From: Yimella sp. cx-51
GTDB lineage: Bacteria; Actinomycetota; Actinomycetes; Actinomycetales; Dermatophilaceae
Reading direction: 5' to 3'
Assembly: GCF_017654605.1 (NCBI RefSeq)
Contig: NZ_CP072113.1
Location: 2,170,001-2,234,000, forward strand
Length of the DNA: 64,000 bases
In this document: positions 50,125 through 57,333 of the stretch, one piece after another
Layout: the number at the start of each line of letters is the position of its first letter
Numbering within the stretch: the first letter of the stretch is position 1
Translations under genes and position numbers: made by a program
Notes under the pieces: generated by a model
What the model saw: only the letters and a program-made list of their open reading frames with translations
Database searches by the model: none
What the model was told of the DNA's origin: nothing

Positions 50125-51468
50125 TTACTCACTCTCCAGCAACAACAGGTCCTCAATGGTCTCGCGACGTATCCACGGCCGCGCACCCGCCTCTTCCACT
50201 GCGATGACCGGCGGGCGAGGTACGTGGTTGTACGTGCTCGACAGCGAGCGACAATAGGCACCCGTCGCGGCCACGAGCACCAGGTCATCGGCGCGAATAT
50301 CGTTCGGCAGCAACACATCTCGTACGACGATGTCGCCCGACTCGCAGTGCTTGCCGACCACGCGGCTCTGCGTAGCCGGTTCGGCGGAACGATTGACGAC
50401 CTCGCAGTGGTACTCGGCGTCGTAGAGCACCGGGCGGGGGTTGTCGCTCATGCCACCGTCGACGGCGACGTAGGTGCGGCTGAGCTCGTCGTCGACCACC
50501 ACCTGCTTGACCGTGCCGACGGTGTAGAGGGTCATTCCGGCCGGGCCGATGACGGAGCGACCGGGTTCGATCGAGATGCGCGGAATCTCGGTTCCTGCAG
50601 CAGTACACGCCTTCTGGACGATCGAGGCGAGCTGGTCGGCCATCACCGAAGGCGCCAACGGAACATCGCTGGGCAGGTAGGCGATGCCGAAGCCCCCGCC
50701 CAGATCGAGCTCGGGCAGAGTGACGCCGTGCTCCTTGGCAACCGCCAACTGCAAGCCGATCAGGCGCTCTGCCGCTACGGCGAATCCGTCGGACTCGAAG
50801 ATCTGCGAACCGATGTGGGAGTGGAAGCCGAGCAGTTGCAATTCTTCGCGTGCCAGCACCCGCCGGACCGCTTCCCCCACCTGGGTCTCAAGCCCGAACC
50901 CGAACTTCTGGTCTTCGTGCGCGGTGGCGATGAACTCGTGGGTGTGTGCCTCGACCCCGGTCTTCACGCGGAGCATCACCTTCGCGGTGGCACCCGCTCG
51001 TGCGGCGGCGTCCGCGACCCGCTCGATCTCCTCAAAGGAGTCAACGACAATGCGACCGACTCCGTGCGCCAGCGCTGCATCGATCTCGGCGACCGACTTG
51101 TTGTTGCCGTGCATGCCGATGAGTTCTCCAGGCACGCCAGCTCGGATGGCGACGGCGAGTTCACCGCCGCTGCAGACGTCTAGATGCAGGCCCTCTTCGC
51201 GCACCAGCTTCGCCATGGCCACCGACAGAAAGGCCTTGCCCGCGTAGAAGACATCGCAGACGGTGCCAATGCCTTCGAACGCGCGGGCGAATTCGTCGCG
51301 GTACTCACGGGCCCTCGACCTGGCGTCATCCACGTCAACGAGATAGGCAGGCGTGCCAAATTCGCGCGCGAGGTCACGGACGTCGTGCCCGGCGATGGAC
51401 ATCGAGCCGTCCGCGCCGCGATGCGTATTGCGGGAGAAAACAGGAGTCAGAGCTGCTTGGTCGTTCAT
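50125..51468 (-). CDS. lysA: Diaminopimelate decarboxylase
   Basis: A 447-residue PLP enzyme that makes lysine from meso-diaminopimelate. PLP lysine in CDVFYAGKAFLSVAMAKLV; CSGGELAVAIRAG, GFHSHIGSQIF and LDLGGGFGIAYLPSD are conserved motifs, with the C-terminal PRPVLYDAEYHCEVV and GKHCESGDIVVRD. ATG 51468 (MNDQAALTPVF) is chosen over 51534. In most actinobacteria argS precedes lysA; here an HNH gene lies upstream instead. It starts the run lysA-hom-thrC-thrB. Confidence 0.96.
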   Translation of the reverse strand: MNDQAALTPVFSRNTHRGADGSMSIAGHDVRDLAREFGTPAYLVDVDDARSRAREYRDEFARAFEGIGTVCDVFYAGKAFLSVAMAKLVREEGLHLDVCSGGELAVAIRAGVPGELIGMHGNNKSVAEIDAALAHGVGRIVVDSFEEIERVADAAARAGATAKVMLRVKTGVEAHTHEFIATAHEDQKFGFGLETQVGEAVRRVLAREELQLLGFHSHIGSQIFESDGFAVAAERLIGLQLAVAKEHGVTLPELDLGGGFGIAYLPSDVPLAPSVMADQLASIVQKACTAAGTEIPRISIEPGRSVIGPAGMTLYTVGTVKQVVVDDELSRTYVAVDGGMSDNPRPVLYDAEYHCEVVNRSAEPATQSRVVGKHCESGDIVVRDVLLPNDIRADDLVLVAATGAYCRSLSSTYNHVPRPPVIAVEEAGARPWIRRETIEDLLLLESE

Positions 51469-51530
51469 CAGCGGCAACGCTACCCATGCGTCCCGGCCTG
51501 CCGTTCGATCACTCACGAATTGGACGAAGT

Positions 51531-52337
51531 TCACGCCACCTCGGCGGCTTTGGCGCGTTGCCAGGTCACGCGCTCACCGGTCACGGTTGCCGTGAGGTCG
51601 TCGCGGTGCACGATGCGGTGATGCGTGCCGCACAACAACGCCGAATTCAGGAGGCTTGTGGAGGCGCCGGCCCACCACGACACGACATGGTGCACCTGCT
51701 TTGATCCGGCGCCCGGGTCGAGCGAGAGGTACCACCCGAAAATCTGATCACGCTCCGCACCATCCAGCACGGCCGCCACGCGTGGCGTGTGATCCAACGC
51801 GGTCTTGGCGACGCTGGTGTTCACCGCCCCTGTGGTCACTGCGTCACGCAGTACCCGGTTCGCCGGCACCAAGCACGCGTCCGCCAGCTTCGCCACCCGC
51901 GAGGCATGCGCCGGTTCCATCCCGCCCGCAGACAGACCGCCTCCCTGAGAATCATCGCCCTCGACACCGGCGCTCTCGGCTTCGGTGGCAGCCGGCACCG
52001 GAGGCCCTGCAAGAGAGGCTGTTTCAGCACCGACCAGAGCGGCGACGGGCTCACCGGTCGACAGGCGTTGCACCCACTGGCACGCGTCCGCCGCTGTCGA
52101 CCGGTACACCGCGCCCCGCTCGATCGCATCCGAGGTCACCGCCACCAGAGCCGCTTCGGCCTGCTGCATCACCACCGCCAACGCCCGCGCGGCAGCAGTC
52201 AACTCCACATCAGTCAGATTCGACGAGATCTGAGCAAGCCGGCGCACATCACCCACCACCGATTGCACCGCGTCCGCGCACTCAGCCGCTTCACCCGGGT
52301 AGGAGTCATCACGCGACCCGACATGACCGATGCTCAT
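51531..52337 (-). CDS. DUF222/HNH endonuclease-like protein, internally shortened
   Basis: A 268-residue member of the 13E12-type family of actinobacterial proteins (N-terminal DUF222, C-terminal HNH nuclease; usually 400-500). The DUF222 start is normal (SSNLTDVELTAAARALAVVM, AAVLDGAERDQIFGWYLSLD) until SLDPGAGSKQ, which is joined in frame directly to VHHVVSWWAGASTSLLNSAL and LLCGTHHRIVHRDD. The middle of DUF222 and the first Cys pair (RDRGCTFPGC-type) of the HNH fold are missing, so nuclease activity is doubtful. Start ATG 52337. It is 63 bases upstream of lysA. A LexA-like box lies 46 bases upstream. Confidence 0.8.
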   Translation of the reverse strand: MSIGHVGSRDDSYPGEAAECADAVQSVVGDVRRLAQISSNLTDVELTAAARALAVVMQQAEAALVAVTSDAIERGAVYRSTAADACQWVQRLSTGEPVAALVGAETASLAGPPVPAATEAESAGVEGDDSQGGGLSAGGMEPAHASRVAKLADACLVPANRVLRDAVTTGAVNTSVAKTALDHTPRVAAVLDGAERDQIFGWYLSLDPGAGSKQVHHVVSWWAGASTSLLNSALLCGTHHRIVHRDDLTATVTGERVTWQRAKAAEVA

Positions 52338-52382
52338 GCGCGCCTCGCCCCCTCCCCAGCGGTCCCCTGTTCGATACCCCGA

Positions 52383-52398
52383 TCGTACACATGTTCGA
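52383..52398. promoter_or_regulatory. LexA-like SOS box upstream of the DUF222-HNH gene
   Basis: TCGTACACATGTTCGA differs from the actinobacterial LexA consensus TCGAAC-N4-GTTCGA at one position (GTAC for GAAC in the left half). It lies 46 bases upstream of the HNH start in the promoter position. DNA-damage control of 13E12-family genes is established in mycobacteria. The surrounding 330-base gap 52338-52668 contains no other gene I can support. Confidence 0.7.
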
Positions 52399-52668
52399 TA
52401 TCGAGTGGAAGGGTTCAGATGCGTGAATCTCGTTCGCCCACAGCGGAATTGGACTACCCGCGGGTATCCACAAGACGACTTGAAACGCAGACTTATGCAC
52501 AGGGCGTCCGCACGCCCTTGCCACAAGCTCAATCGTGTGCCAACCCAAGCTCGAGCGACTCGTCCAGGGGGCATCGCGGGCCCATAGACCCCACAAGCTC
52601 GTGCGCCCGAGCAAGCACGGCCGATGCGTGAAATACGGCGTCCTGCTGGTACGGTTGGCCGCTGCTGA

Positions 52669-52740
52669 GCCCCCTTAGCTCAGGGGATAGAGCACCGCCC
52701 TCCGGAGGCGGGAGCGCAGGTTCGAATCCTGCAGGGGGCG
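52669..52740 (+). tRNA. tRNA-Arg (anticodon CCG)
   Basis: Complete cloverleaf: acceptor GCCCCCT with AGGGGGC, D-arm GCTC/GAGC, anticodon stem CCGCC/GGCGG with loop CTCCGGA (anticodon CCG, reads CGG), T-arm GCAGG/CCTGC with loop TTCGAAT, discriminator G. No CCA is encoded. It lies upstream of the lysA/HNH genes on the opposite strand, where actinobacteria often have tRNA-Arg next to argS. Confidence 0.97.
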
Positions 52741-52749
52741 CAAGACAGA

Positions 52750-52787
52750 AAGAGCCGCTGACCTGGGAACACAGGCCAGCGGCTCTT
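52750..52787 (+). terminator. Terminator after tRNA-Arg
   Basis: Stem AAGAGCCGCTG (52750-52760) with CAGCGGCTCTT (52777-52787), then an inner CCTG/CAGG helix and loop GGAACA; 9 bases past the tRNA. Confidence 0.85.
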
Positions 52788-52850
52788 CTCATGCATGCTG
52801 CGCGCAACCTCGCTGATCCTTCGCGGGTCACGACCCGGAGCACCTATCGC

Positions 52851-52934
52851 GTGCACAAATCGCGGACGGCGCGGACACTGCTCGCGAATGAGCCGGTTCG
52901 CGGACACTGCTCCCGGCGTCCGCGAGTTGTGCAC
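52851..52934. repeat. Intergenic inverted and direct repeat element
   Basis: GTGCACAAATCGCGGACG (52851-52868) and its near-perfect complement CGTCCGCGAGTTGTGCAC (52917-52934; 17 of 18 pair) flank two 14-bp direct copies of CGCGGACACTGCTC (52870-52883, 52899-52912). It fills most of the 280-base gap between the tRNA and the histidine kinase and looks like a REP-type palindrome. No gene is visible in the gap. Confidence 0.8.
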
Positions 52935-53020
52935 CGCGCATGACGTCCTATCCCAACCGCCGCTCGAACACCCGACGTCGCGGCGCGCCGCTCCGAGCTC
53001 ATGCCCGTACGCTTCGGGCC

Positions 53021-54199
53021 ATGCCCTCGCCCGCGCCGGTCACCATCGTCCTGTTGGTCGGCGCGCTGCTCATCCTCCTTCTGCTCTGGCAAGTGTTGCG
53101 ACGCAACAACCTGCAGAAGGGCTTCGTCAGCGAGCGCGATCGCGCCACCTACGACACCCTGCACAAGGCGGCCCTGGCCGGTCGACATCTCGGCGCCGGT
53201 TTGGACGAGGGTTCGGCACAGAAGGCACTCCCTCACCTGCGCGCCCTCCTTGCCACGCCCGCCCTCGCGCTGACCGGCAGGCACGGCGTCCTGGCGTGGG
53301 ACGGCACCGGCGAGCACCACGTGGACGAGGTGCACGCCGCGGTCGCTGAGCACATCGACGACGGCAAGCTCGCCGTCGTGACGCATCTCGACTGCAGCGA
53401 TCCCGATTGCCCCGTCCGGTCTGCCGTGCTGGCCCCGATCCAGGTGCGCGACAGCGTGGTCGGCATGCTCGTCGCGTCCGGGTCGCAGCCGTCGGCCGGA
53501 CTCGCCCGGGCGGCCGAGGAACTCGCCGGGTGGGTGGCCACCCAGGTCGAACTCGCCGACCTGTCAGCCGATCGCACGCGCACGATGGAGGCCGAGCTAC
53601 GGGCGCTGCGAGCCCAGATCAGTCCGCACTTCATCTACAACAGCCTCGGCGCGATCGCCAGCTTCGTGCGCACCGACCCCGACCGGGCCCGCGAGCTTCT
53701 GCTGGAGTTCGCGGATTTCACCCGCTACGCACTGCGACAGGGCGGGGCGTCGGCGACGCTGGCCGAGGAACTGCACAACGTCGAGCGCTACCTCGTGCTG
53801 GAGCAGGCCCGCTTCGGGGAGCGGCTGCAACTGCGGATGAAGGTGGCACCCGAGGTGCTGCCGATCCGGGTGCCCTACCTCGCGATCCAGCCGCTGGTGG
53901 AGAACGCCGTCCGGCACGGACTCGCCCCCAAGGCCGGCGTCGGCACGGTCGTGCTCGTGGCGCGCGACCTCGGCGCGGAGGCGGAAATCAGCGTCGAGGA
54001 CGACGGGGTCGGGGCCGAACCGGCGCGCATCCAGGAGGTGCTCGACAGCCCTGGCACCTCCGACTCGATCGGTCTGGGAAATGTGGACGCCCGCCTGCGC
54101 CAGATCTACGGCGACGACCGGGGACTCGTGGTGGAAACGGCTCCAGGCTCAGGGATGAAGGTGTCGTTCCGGGTGCCGAAGTTCGCTCCGGGAACGTAG
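53021..54199 (+). CDS. LytS/BtsS-family sensor histidine kinase
   Basis: A 392-residue membrane-anchored kinase: one N-terminal helix (VTIVLLVGALLILLLLWQVL), a GAF-like region (about 45-180), then the LytS-type HisKA_7TM/His_kinase signature ALRAQISPHFIYNSLGAIAS (phospho-accepting His) and LVENAVRHGLAP with ATP-lid GIGLGNVDARLRQIYG (as IGLGNVDARLRQIYG). The short extracytoplasmic part means it may sense a ligand in the cytoplasm, perhaps via the GAF-like domain. ATG 53021 (MPSPAPVTIV). It is followed directly by the LytTR regulator gene and two symporter modules. Confidence 0.93.
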   Translation: MPSPAPVTIVLLVGALLILLLLWQVLRRNNLQKGFVSERDRATYDTLHKAALAGRHLGAGLDEGSAQKALPHLRALLATPALALTGRHGVLAWDGTGEHHVDEVHAAVAEHIDDGKLAVVTHLDCSDPDCPVRSAVLAPIQVRDSVVGMLVASGSQPSAGLARAAEELAGWVATQVELADLSADRTRTMEAELRALRAQISPHFIYNSLGAIASFVRTDPDRARELLLEFADFTRYALRQGGASATLAEELHNVERYLVLEQARFGERLQLRMKVAPEVLPIRVPYLAIQPLVENAVRHGLAPKAGVGTVVLVARDLGAEAEISVEDDGVGAEPARIQEVLDSPGTSDSIGLGNVDARLRQIYGDDRGLVVETAPGSGMKVSFRVPKFAPGT

Positions 54200-54209
54200 A
54201 TTGACCTCC

Positions 54210-54938
54210 ATGTCCGCCGCCCTGACCGTGCTCGTGGTCGATGACGAGGCCCCGGCCAGGTCGGAGATGGCCTGGCTGCTCAACCACGACGAGCACATCG
54301 CGCAGGTGCGGCAAGCCTCCAGCGGCGGCGAAGCGCTGGACGTCCTGCACCACGGCGGCATCGACGTCGTCTTCAGCGACATCAACATGCCGGGTTTGGA
54401 CGGCATGCAACTGGCCCGGGTCATCCGCCGGCTCCCGAGACCACCGCAGGTCGTACTGGTGACCGCCTACGACGAGTACGCCGTCGACGCGTTCGAGATC
54501 GATGTCGTCGACTACGTGATGAAACCGGTGCGACCCGAGCGACTCGCCCAGGCCGTCCGCCGCTGCGTCAGCGCCGTGCATCACCAGGAACCAGCGACCG
54601 ACGACGAGCGCATTCCGGTGGAGCGCGGGGGCGTCACCCGATTCATCCAACGCTCGGACGTCCGCTTCGTCCAGGCCATGGGTGACTACGCCGAACTCCA
54701 CACCTCCGAGGGCACCCATCTGGTGCGCATCCCCCTGAGCACTCTCGAAGAACGTTGGGCCGCAGCGGGTTTCATCCGGATCCACCGCTCGACCCTGGTG
54801 TGCACGAGGTTCGTCACCCAACTCCACACGGACGACGGCCGCTGCTCGGTGACCATCGACGGCCAGAACCTCCAGGTCAGCCGCCGGCACACGCGGGAGC
54901 TGCGACAGCACCTGTTGCGCCGCGGCGAGGAGTCGTGA
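54210..54938 (+). CDS. LytTR-family response regulator
   Basis: A 242-residue regulator: receiver domain with acidic pair VVDDEAP and phosphate-acceptor D in VVFSDINMPGLDGMQLA, plus VVLVTAYDEYAVDAFEI (T/Y switch) and VMKPVRPER; then a C-terminal LytTR DNA-binding domain (GDYAELHTSEGTHLVRIPLS, FIRIHRSTLVCTRFVTQLH). LytTR proteins bind direct repeats 21-22 bp apart. ATG 54210, 10 bases past the kinase gene; overlaps the next gene by 4 bases (GTGA). Partner of the LytS-type kinase. Confidence 0.95.
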   Translation: MSAALTVLVVDDEAPARSEMAWLLNHDEHIAQVRQASSGGEALDVLHHGGIDVVFSDINMPGLDGMQLARVIRRLPRPPQVVLVTAYDEYAVDAFEIDVVDYVMKPVRPERLAQAVRRCVSAVHHQEPATDDERIPVERGGVTRFIQRSDVRFVQAMGDYAELHTSEGTHLVRIPLSTLEERWAAAGFIRIHRSTLVCTRFVTQLHTDDGRCSVTIDGQNLQVSRRHTRELRQHLLRRGEES

Positions 54939-55306
54939 CCGAGCCGGCTGAGCGGGTGCGCATCACCAGTTCACGACGTCCGATGGTGCGAGCCGGTCAG
55001 CAGGATCTTCGCGACGAGATCAACACCCAGACCGAACTCGGTGAGGTCTACGTCGACGGCCTCATCCGCGCCCAACTCCGGCTCGCCCTGCGGGTGATCC
55101 TGGTCGGCGTCCTCAGTCTCGGCGGACTGCCGCTGCTGTTCCACCTCGTTCCTTCGACCCGCAACGCAACCATCTTCGGTCTGCCCTTCGCCTGGCTCGT
55201 GCTCGGTCTGCTGGTCTACCCCACCGCCATCATCATCGGGCGCCAGTACGTGCGCGCCTCTGAGCGATTGGAGGCGGAGTTCAGTGCACTGGTGAACGAC
55301 CCGTGA
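54935..55306 (+). CDS. Small two-helix membrane protein paired with the first symporter
   Basis: A 123-residue protein with GTG start at 54935. A charged N-terminal region (VRITSSRRPMVRAGQQDLRD) is followed by two hydrophobic helices (LRLALRVILVGVLSLGGLPL and FGLPFAWLVLGLLVYPTAII). The second symporter module is likewise preceded by a two-helix DUF485 protein, so this may be a distant equivalent that partners the transporter. Overlaps the regulator and symporter genes by 4 bases each. Confidence 0.75.
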   Translation: MTEPAERVRITSSRRPMVRAGQQDLRDEINTQTELGEVYVDGLIRAQLRLALRVILVGVLSLGGLPLLFHLVPSTRNATIFGLPFAWLVLGLLVYPTAIIIGRQYVRASERLEAEFSALVNDP

Positions 55307-56808
55307 CCTCCACGTGGAGCACGGTCGCGATCGCCGCGGTCTGCCTGTTGACCTCCGCGCTCGGCCTGCTCGGTCTGCGCTTCACCCGGGGCACGAGTGA
55401 CTTCTACGTCGCCGGTCGCACCATCACCCCGTGGCGCAACGCCAGCGCGATCGGCGGTGAATACCTCTCTGCTGCAAGCTTTCTCGGCGTCGCGGGGCTG
55501 ATGTACGAACGCGGCCTGGACACACTCTGGTTGCCCGTCGGCTACACGGTCGGGTACCTCGTCCTGCTCGTGCTCGTCGCGGCACCACTCCGCCGCAGCG
55601 GCGCGTACACGCTGCCCGATTTCGCCGAACTACGGCTCGACTCCCGGCTTGCCCGCCGCATCAGCTCCGTGCTGGTGATCGGCATCGGCTGGCTGTACCT
55701 GCTGCCGCAACTACAAGGCGCCGGCCTGGTGCTGGAGCACGTCACCGGATGGCCCCGATGGGTCGGGGCGACAGTCGTCGCGGTGCTGGTCACCTTCAAC
55801 GTCGCGCTCGCCGGAATGCGCTCAATCACGCTCGTGCAGGCAGTGCAGTACTGGCTGAAGCTGACGGCGATCGCTGTGCCGGCTTTCGTCATGCTGGGTG
55901 TGTGGCTGCGCGACGCCCGGCCTTCCGCGTCGGCCGACTCCGCCTGGTGGGATCCCTTGGCGCAGACGGGTGGAAGCAGCCTCTACGGCACCTACAGCGT
56001 CCTGCTGGCGCTCTGCCTGGGCAGCATGGGCCTGCCGCATGTCGTCGTGCGGTTCTACACCAACCCCACCGGACGCGAGGCTCGCCGCACCACCGTCGCG
56101 GTGCTGGCTCTGCTCGGGATCTTCTACATTTGGCCTCCGGTGTACGGCTGGCTGGGACGGGTCTACCTGGGAACGGACGCGGCAAACCGCGACACGATGT
56201 CGCTGCTGCTACCGCACGCAGCCGTCGGTGGAGCAGCCGGTGAAGCGCTGAGTGCCCTACTCGCAGCGGGCGCCTTCACAGCATTCCTGTCAACGGCCAG
56301 CGGACTACTGATGGCCGTTGCCGGCGTACTCGACCAGGACATCGTGCGCCCCGCCGTCCGCCGTCGCCGTCCGGGCGTCAAACCGAGCCAATCCTTCCGG
56401 TTCGCAACAGCTTTCGCGATGAGTGCGCCCTTTGCGATGGCCCTCCTCAGCCCCACCTTCGGCATCTCGCTCATCGTTGGTTACGCCTTCGCGATGGCTG
56501 CCGCCACGTTCGCCCCCTTGGTAGTGCTGGGCGTCTGGTGGCGCGGGCTCTCCCGAACCGGCGCGATCGCGGGCATCCTGGTCGGCGCGAGCGCGACCGT
56601 CGTTTCCTTCGTGACCACCCTGGCCCTACCTGATGCGGTGACCGGCACCGCGCGTCAGCTGCTGCTCGACCCGGCCGCCTGGTCGACACCGCTCGCCGTT
56701 GCGGTCATGGTGATCGTCTCGCTCGCCACTCCGTCGACCATCCCGGCGTCCACTGGCCGCACGATGGCCCAGTTGCACATCCCCGAAGCCGTCGCCCAGC
56801 GCAGCTGA
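55303..56808 (+). CDS. Sodium/solute (SSS) symporter, acetate/monocarboxylate type
   Basis: A 501-residue transporter of the solute:sodium symporter family with about 13 membrane helices. N-terminal SDFYVAGRTITPWRNASAIG and GEYLSAASFLGVAGLMYERG and the LPHVVVRFYTNPTGREARRT segment resemble ActP-like cation/acetate or pyruvate symporters, but it is shorter (ActP about 550). Start GTG 55303, overlapping the upstream gene by 4 bases. Adjacent LytS/LytTR genes suggest sensed-substrate induction, as in BtsSR-pyruvate systems of enterobacteria; the substrate is a small monocarboxylate at best guess. Confidence 0.88.
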   Translation: MTSTWSTVAIAAVCLLTSALGLLGLRFTRGTSDFYVAGRTITPWRNASAIGGEYLSAASFLGVAGLMYERGLDTLWLPVGYTVGYLVLLVLVAAPLRRSGAYTLPDFAELRLDSRLARRISSVLVIGIGWLYLLPQLQGAGLVLEHVTGWPRWVGATVVAVLVTFNVALAGMRSITLVQAVQYWLKLTAIAVPAFVMLGVWLRDARPSASADSAWWDPLAQTGGSSLYGTYSVLLALCLGSMGLPHVVVRFYTNPTGREARRTTVAVLALLGIFYIWPPVYGWLGRVYLGTDAANRDTMSLLLPHAAVGGAAGEALSALLAAGAFTAFLSTASGLLMAVAGVLDQDIVRPAVRRRRPGVKPSQSFRFATAFAMSAPFAMALLSPTFGISLIVGYAFAMAAATFAPLVVLGVWWRGLSRTGAIAGILVGASATVVSFVTTLALPDAVTGTARQLLLDPAAWSTPLAVAVMVIVSLATPSTIPASTGRTMAQLHIPEAVAQRS

Positions 56809-56813
56809 AGTCG

Positions 56814-56867
56814 CCGCTCGTCGCACGATCCGTACCGCTCGTCGCGACAGATCGACCCGCACGTCGA
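56814..56867. promoter_or_regulatory. Direct repeats resembling a LytTR operator
   Basis: CCGCTCGTCGC occurs at 56814-56824 and 56835-56845 (21-bp spacing), and a third degenerate copy CCGCACGTCGA at 56857-56867 (22 bp further; 9 of 11 match). Two-turn spacing of direct repeats is the mode of LytTR binding. The set lies 130-180 bases upstream of the DUF485-actP-acs operon, just after the first symporter gene. Confidence 0.5.
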
Positions 56868-56936
56868 CCCATCGCCCCCGTCCGGCGCAGCAGCGCCGAA
56901 AACGGTGGCGACCCTCCGGCCCGCTCCACAAAGGTT

Positions 56937-56952
56937 TGTGACACCGATCACA
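56937..56952. promoter_or_regulatory. CRP/GlxR-type operator upstream of DUF485-actP-acs
   Basis: TGTGACACCGATCACA is a perfect TGTGA-N6-TCACA palindrome, centred 47 bases before the GTG start of the DUF485 gene at 56992. The remaining space to the start is short, so the promoter could overlap the site (repression) or lie close upstream. Cyclic-AMP control of acetate metabolism genes is known in actinobacteria and enterobacteria. Confidence 0.75.
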
Positions 56953-56991
56953 CGACCCCCCGTGTGCCCGAACCCATCCGGAGGTGACTTC

Positions 56992-57333
56992 GTGAGCGAT
57001 GACGCCGCTACGAAAGTCGACGACCGTTTCATCGCGGTCCAGCAGTCCCCCGAATTCGCCGAGCTTCGCAAGAAGTTCCGCGGGTTCGTCTTCCCGATCA
57101 CGGCCTTCTTCCTGGCCTGGTACTTCCTGTTCGTGCTGTTGTCGATCTACGCGCCCGGCTTCATGGGCACCAAGGTGCTCGGCAACATCAACATCGGCCT
57201 CCTGATGGGTCTGGGTCAGTTCGTCACGACCTTCGCGATCACGTTCATGTACGCGCGCTGGGCCAACCGTGAGTTCGACCCCCGCGCGGACGCCATCGGC
57301 GCCCGCCTCGCGCAGGAGGACAGCAACCGATGA
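56992..57333 (+). CDS. DUF485 small membrane protein (YjcH-like)
   Basis: A 113-residue protein with GTG start at 56992 and a very strong SD (GGAGGTGA). Two membrane helices are seen (FRGFVFPITAFFLAWYFLFV and INIGLLMGLGQFVTTFAITF), with conserved ANREFDPRAD near the C-terminus. DUF485 (YjcH) precedes ActP in many bacteria and is thought to support acetate uptake. Overlaps actP by 4 bases. Confidence 0.93.
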   Translation: MSDDAATKVDDRFIAVQQSPEFAELRKKFRGFVFPITAFFLAWYFLFVLLSIYAPGFMGTKVLGNINIGLLMGLGQFVTTFAITFMYARWANREFDPRADAIGARLAQEDSNR

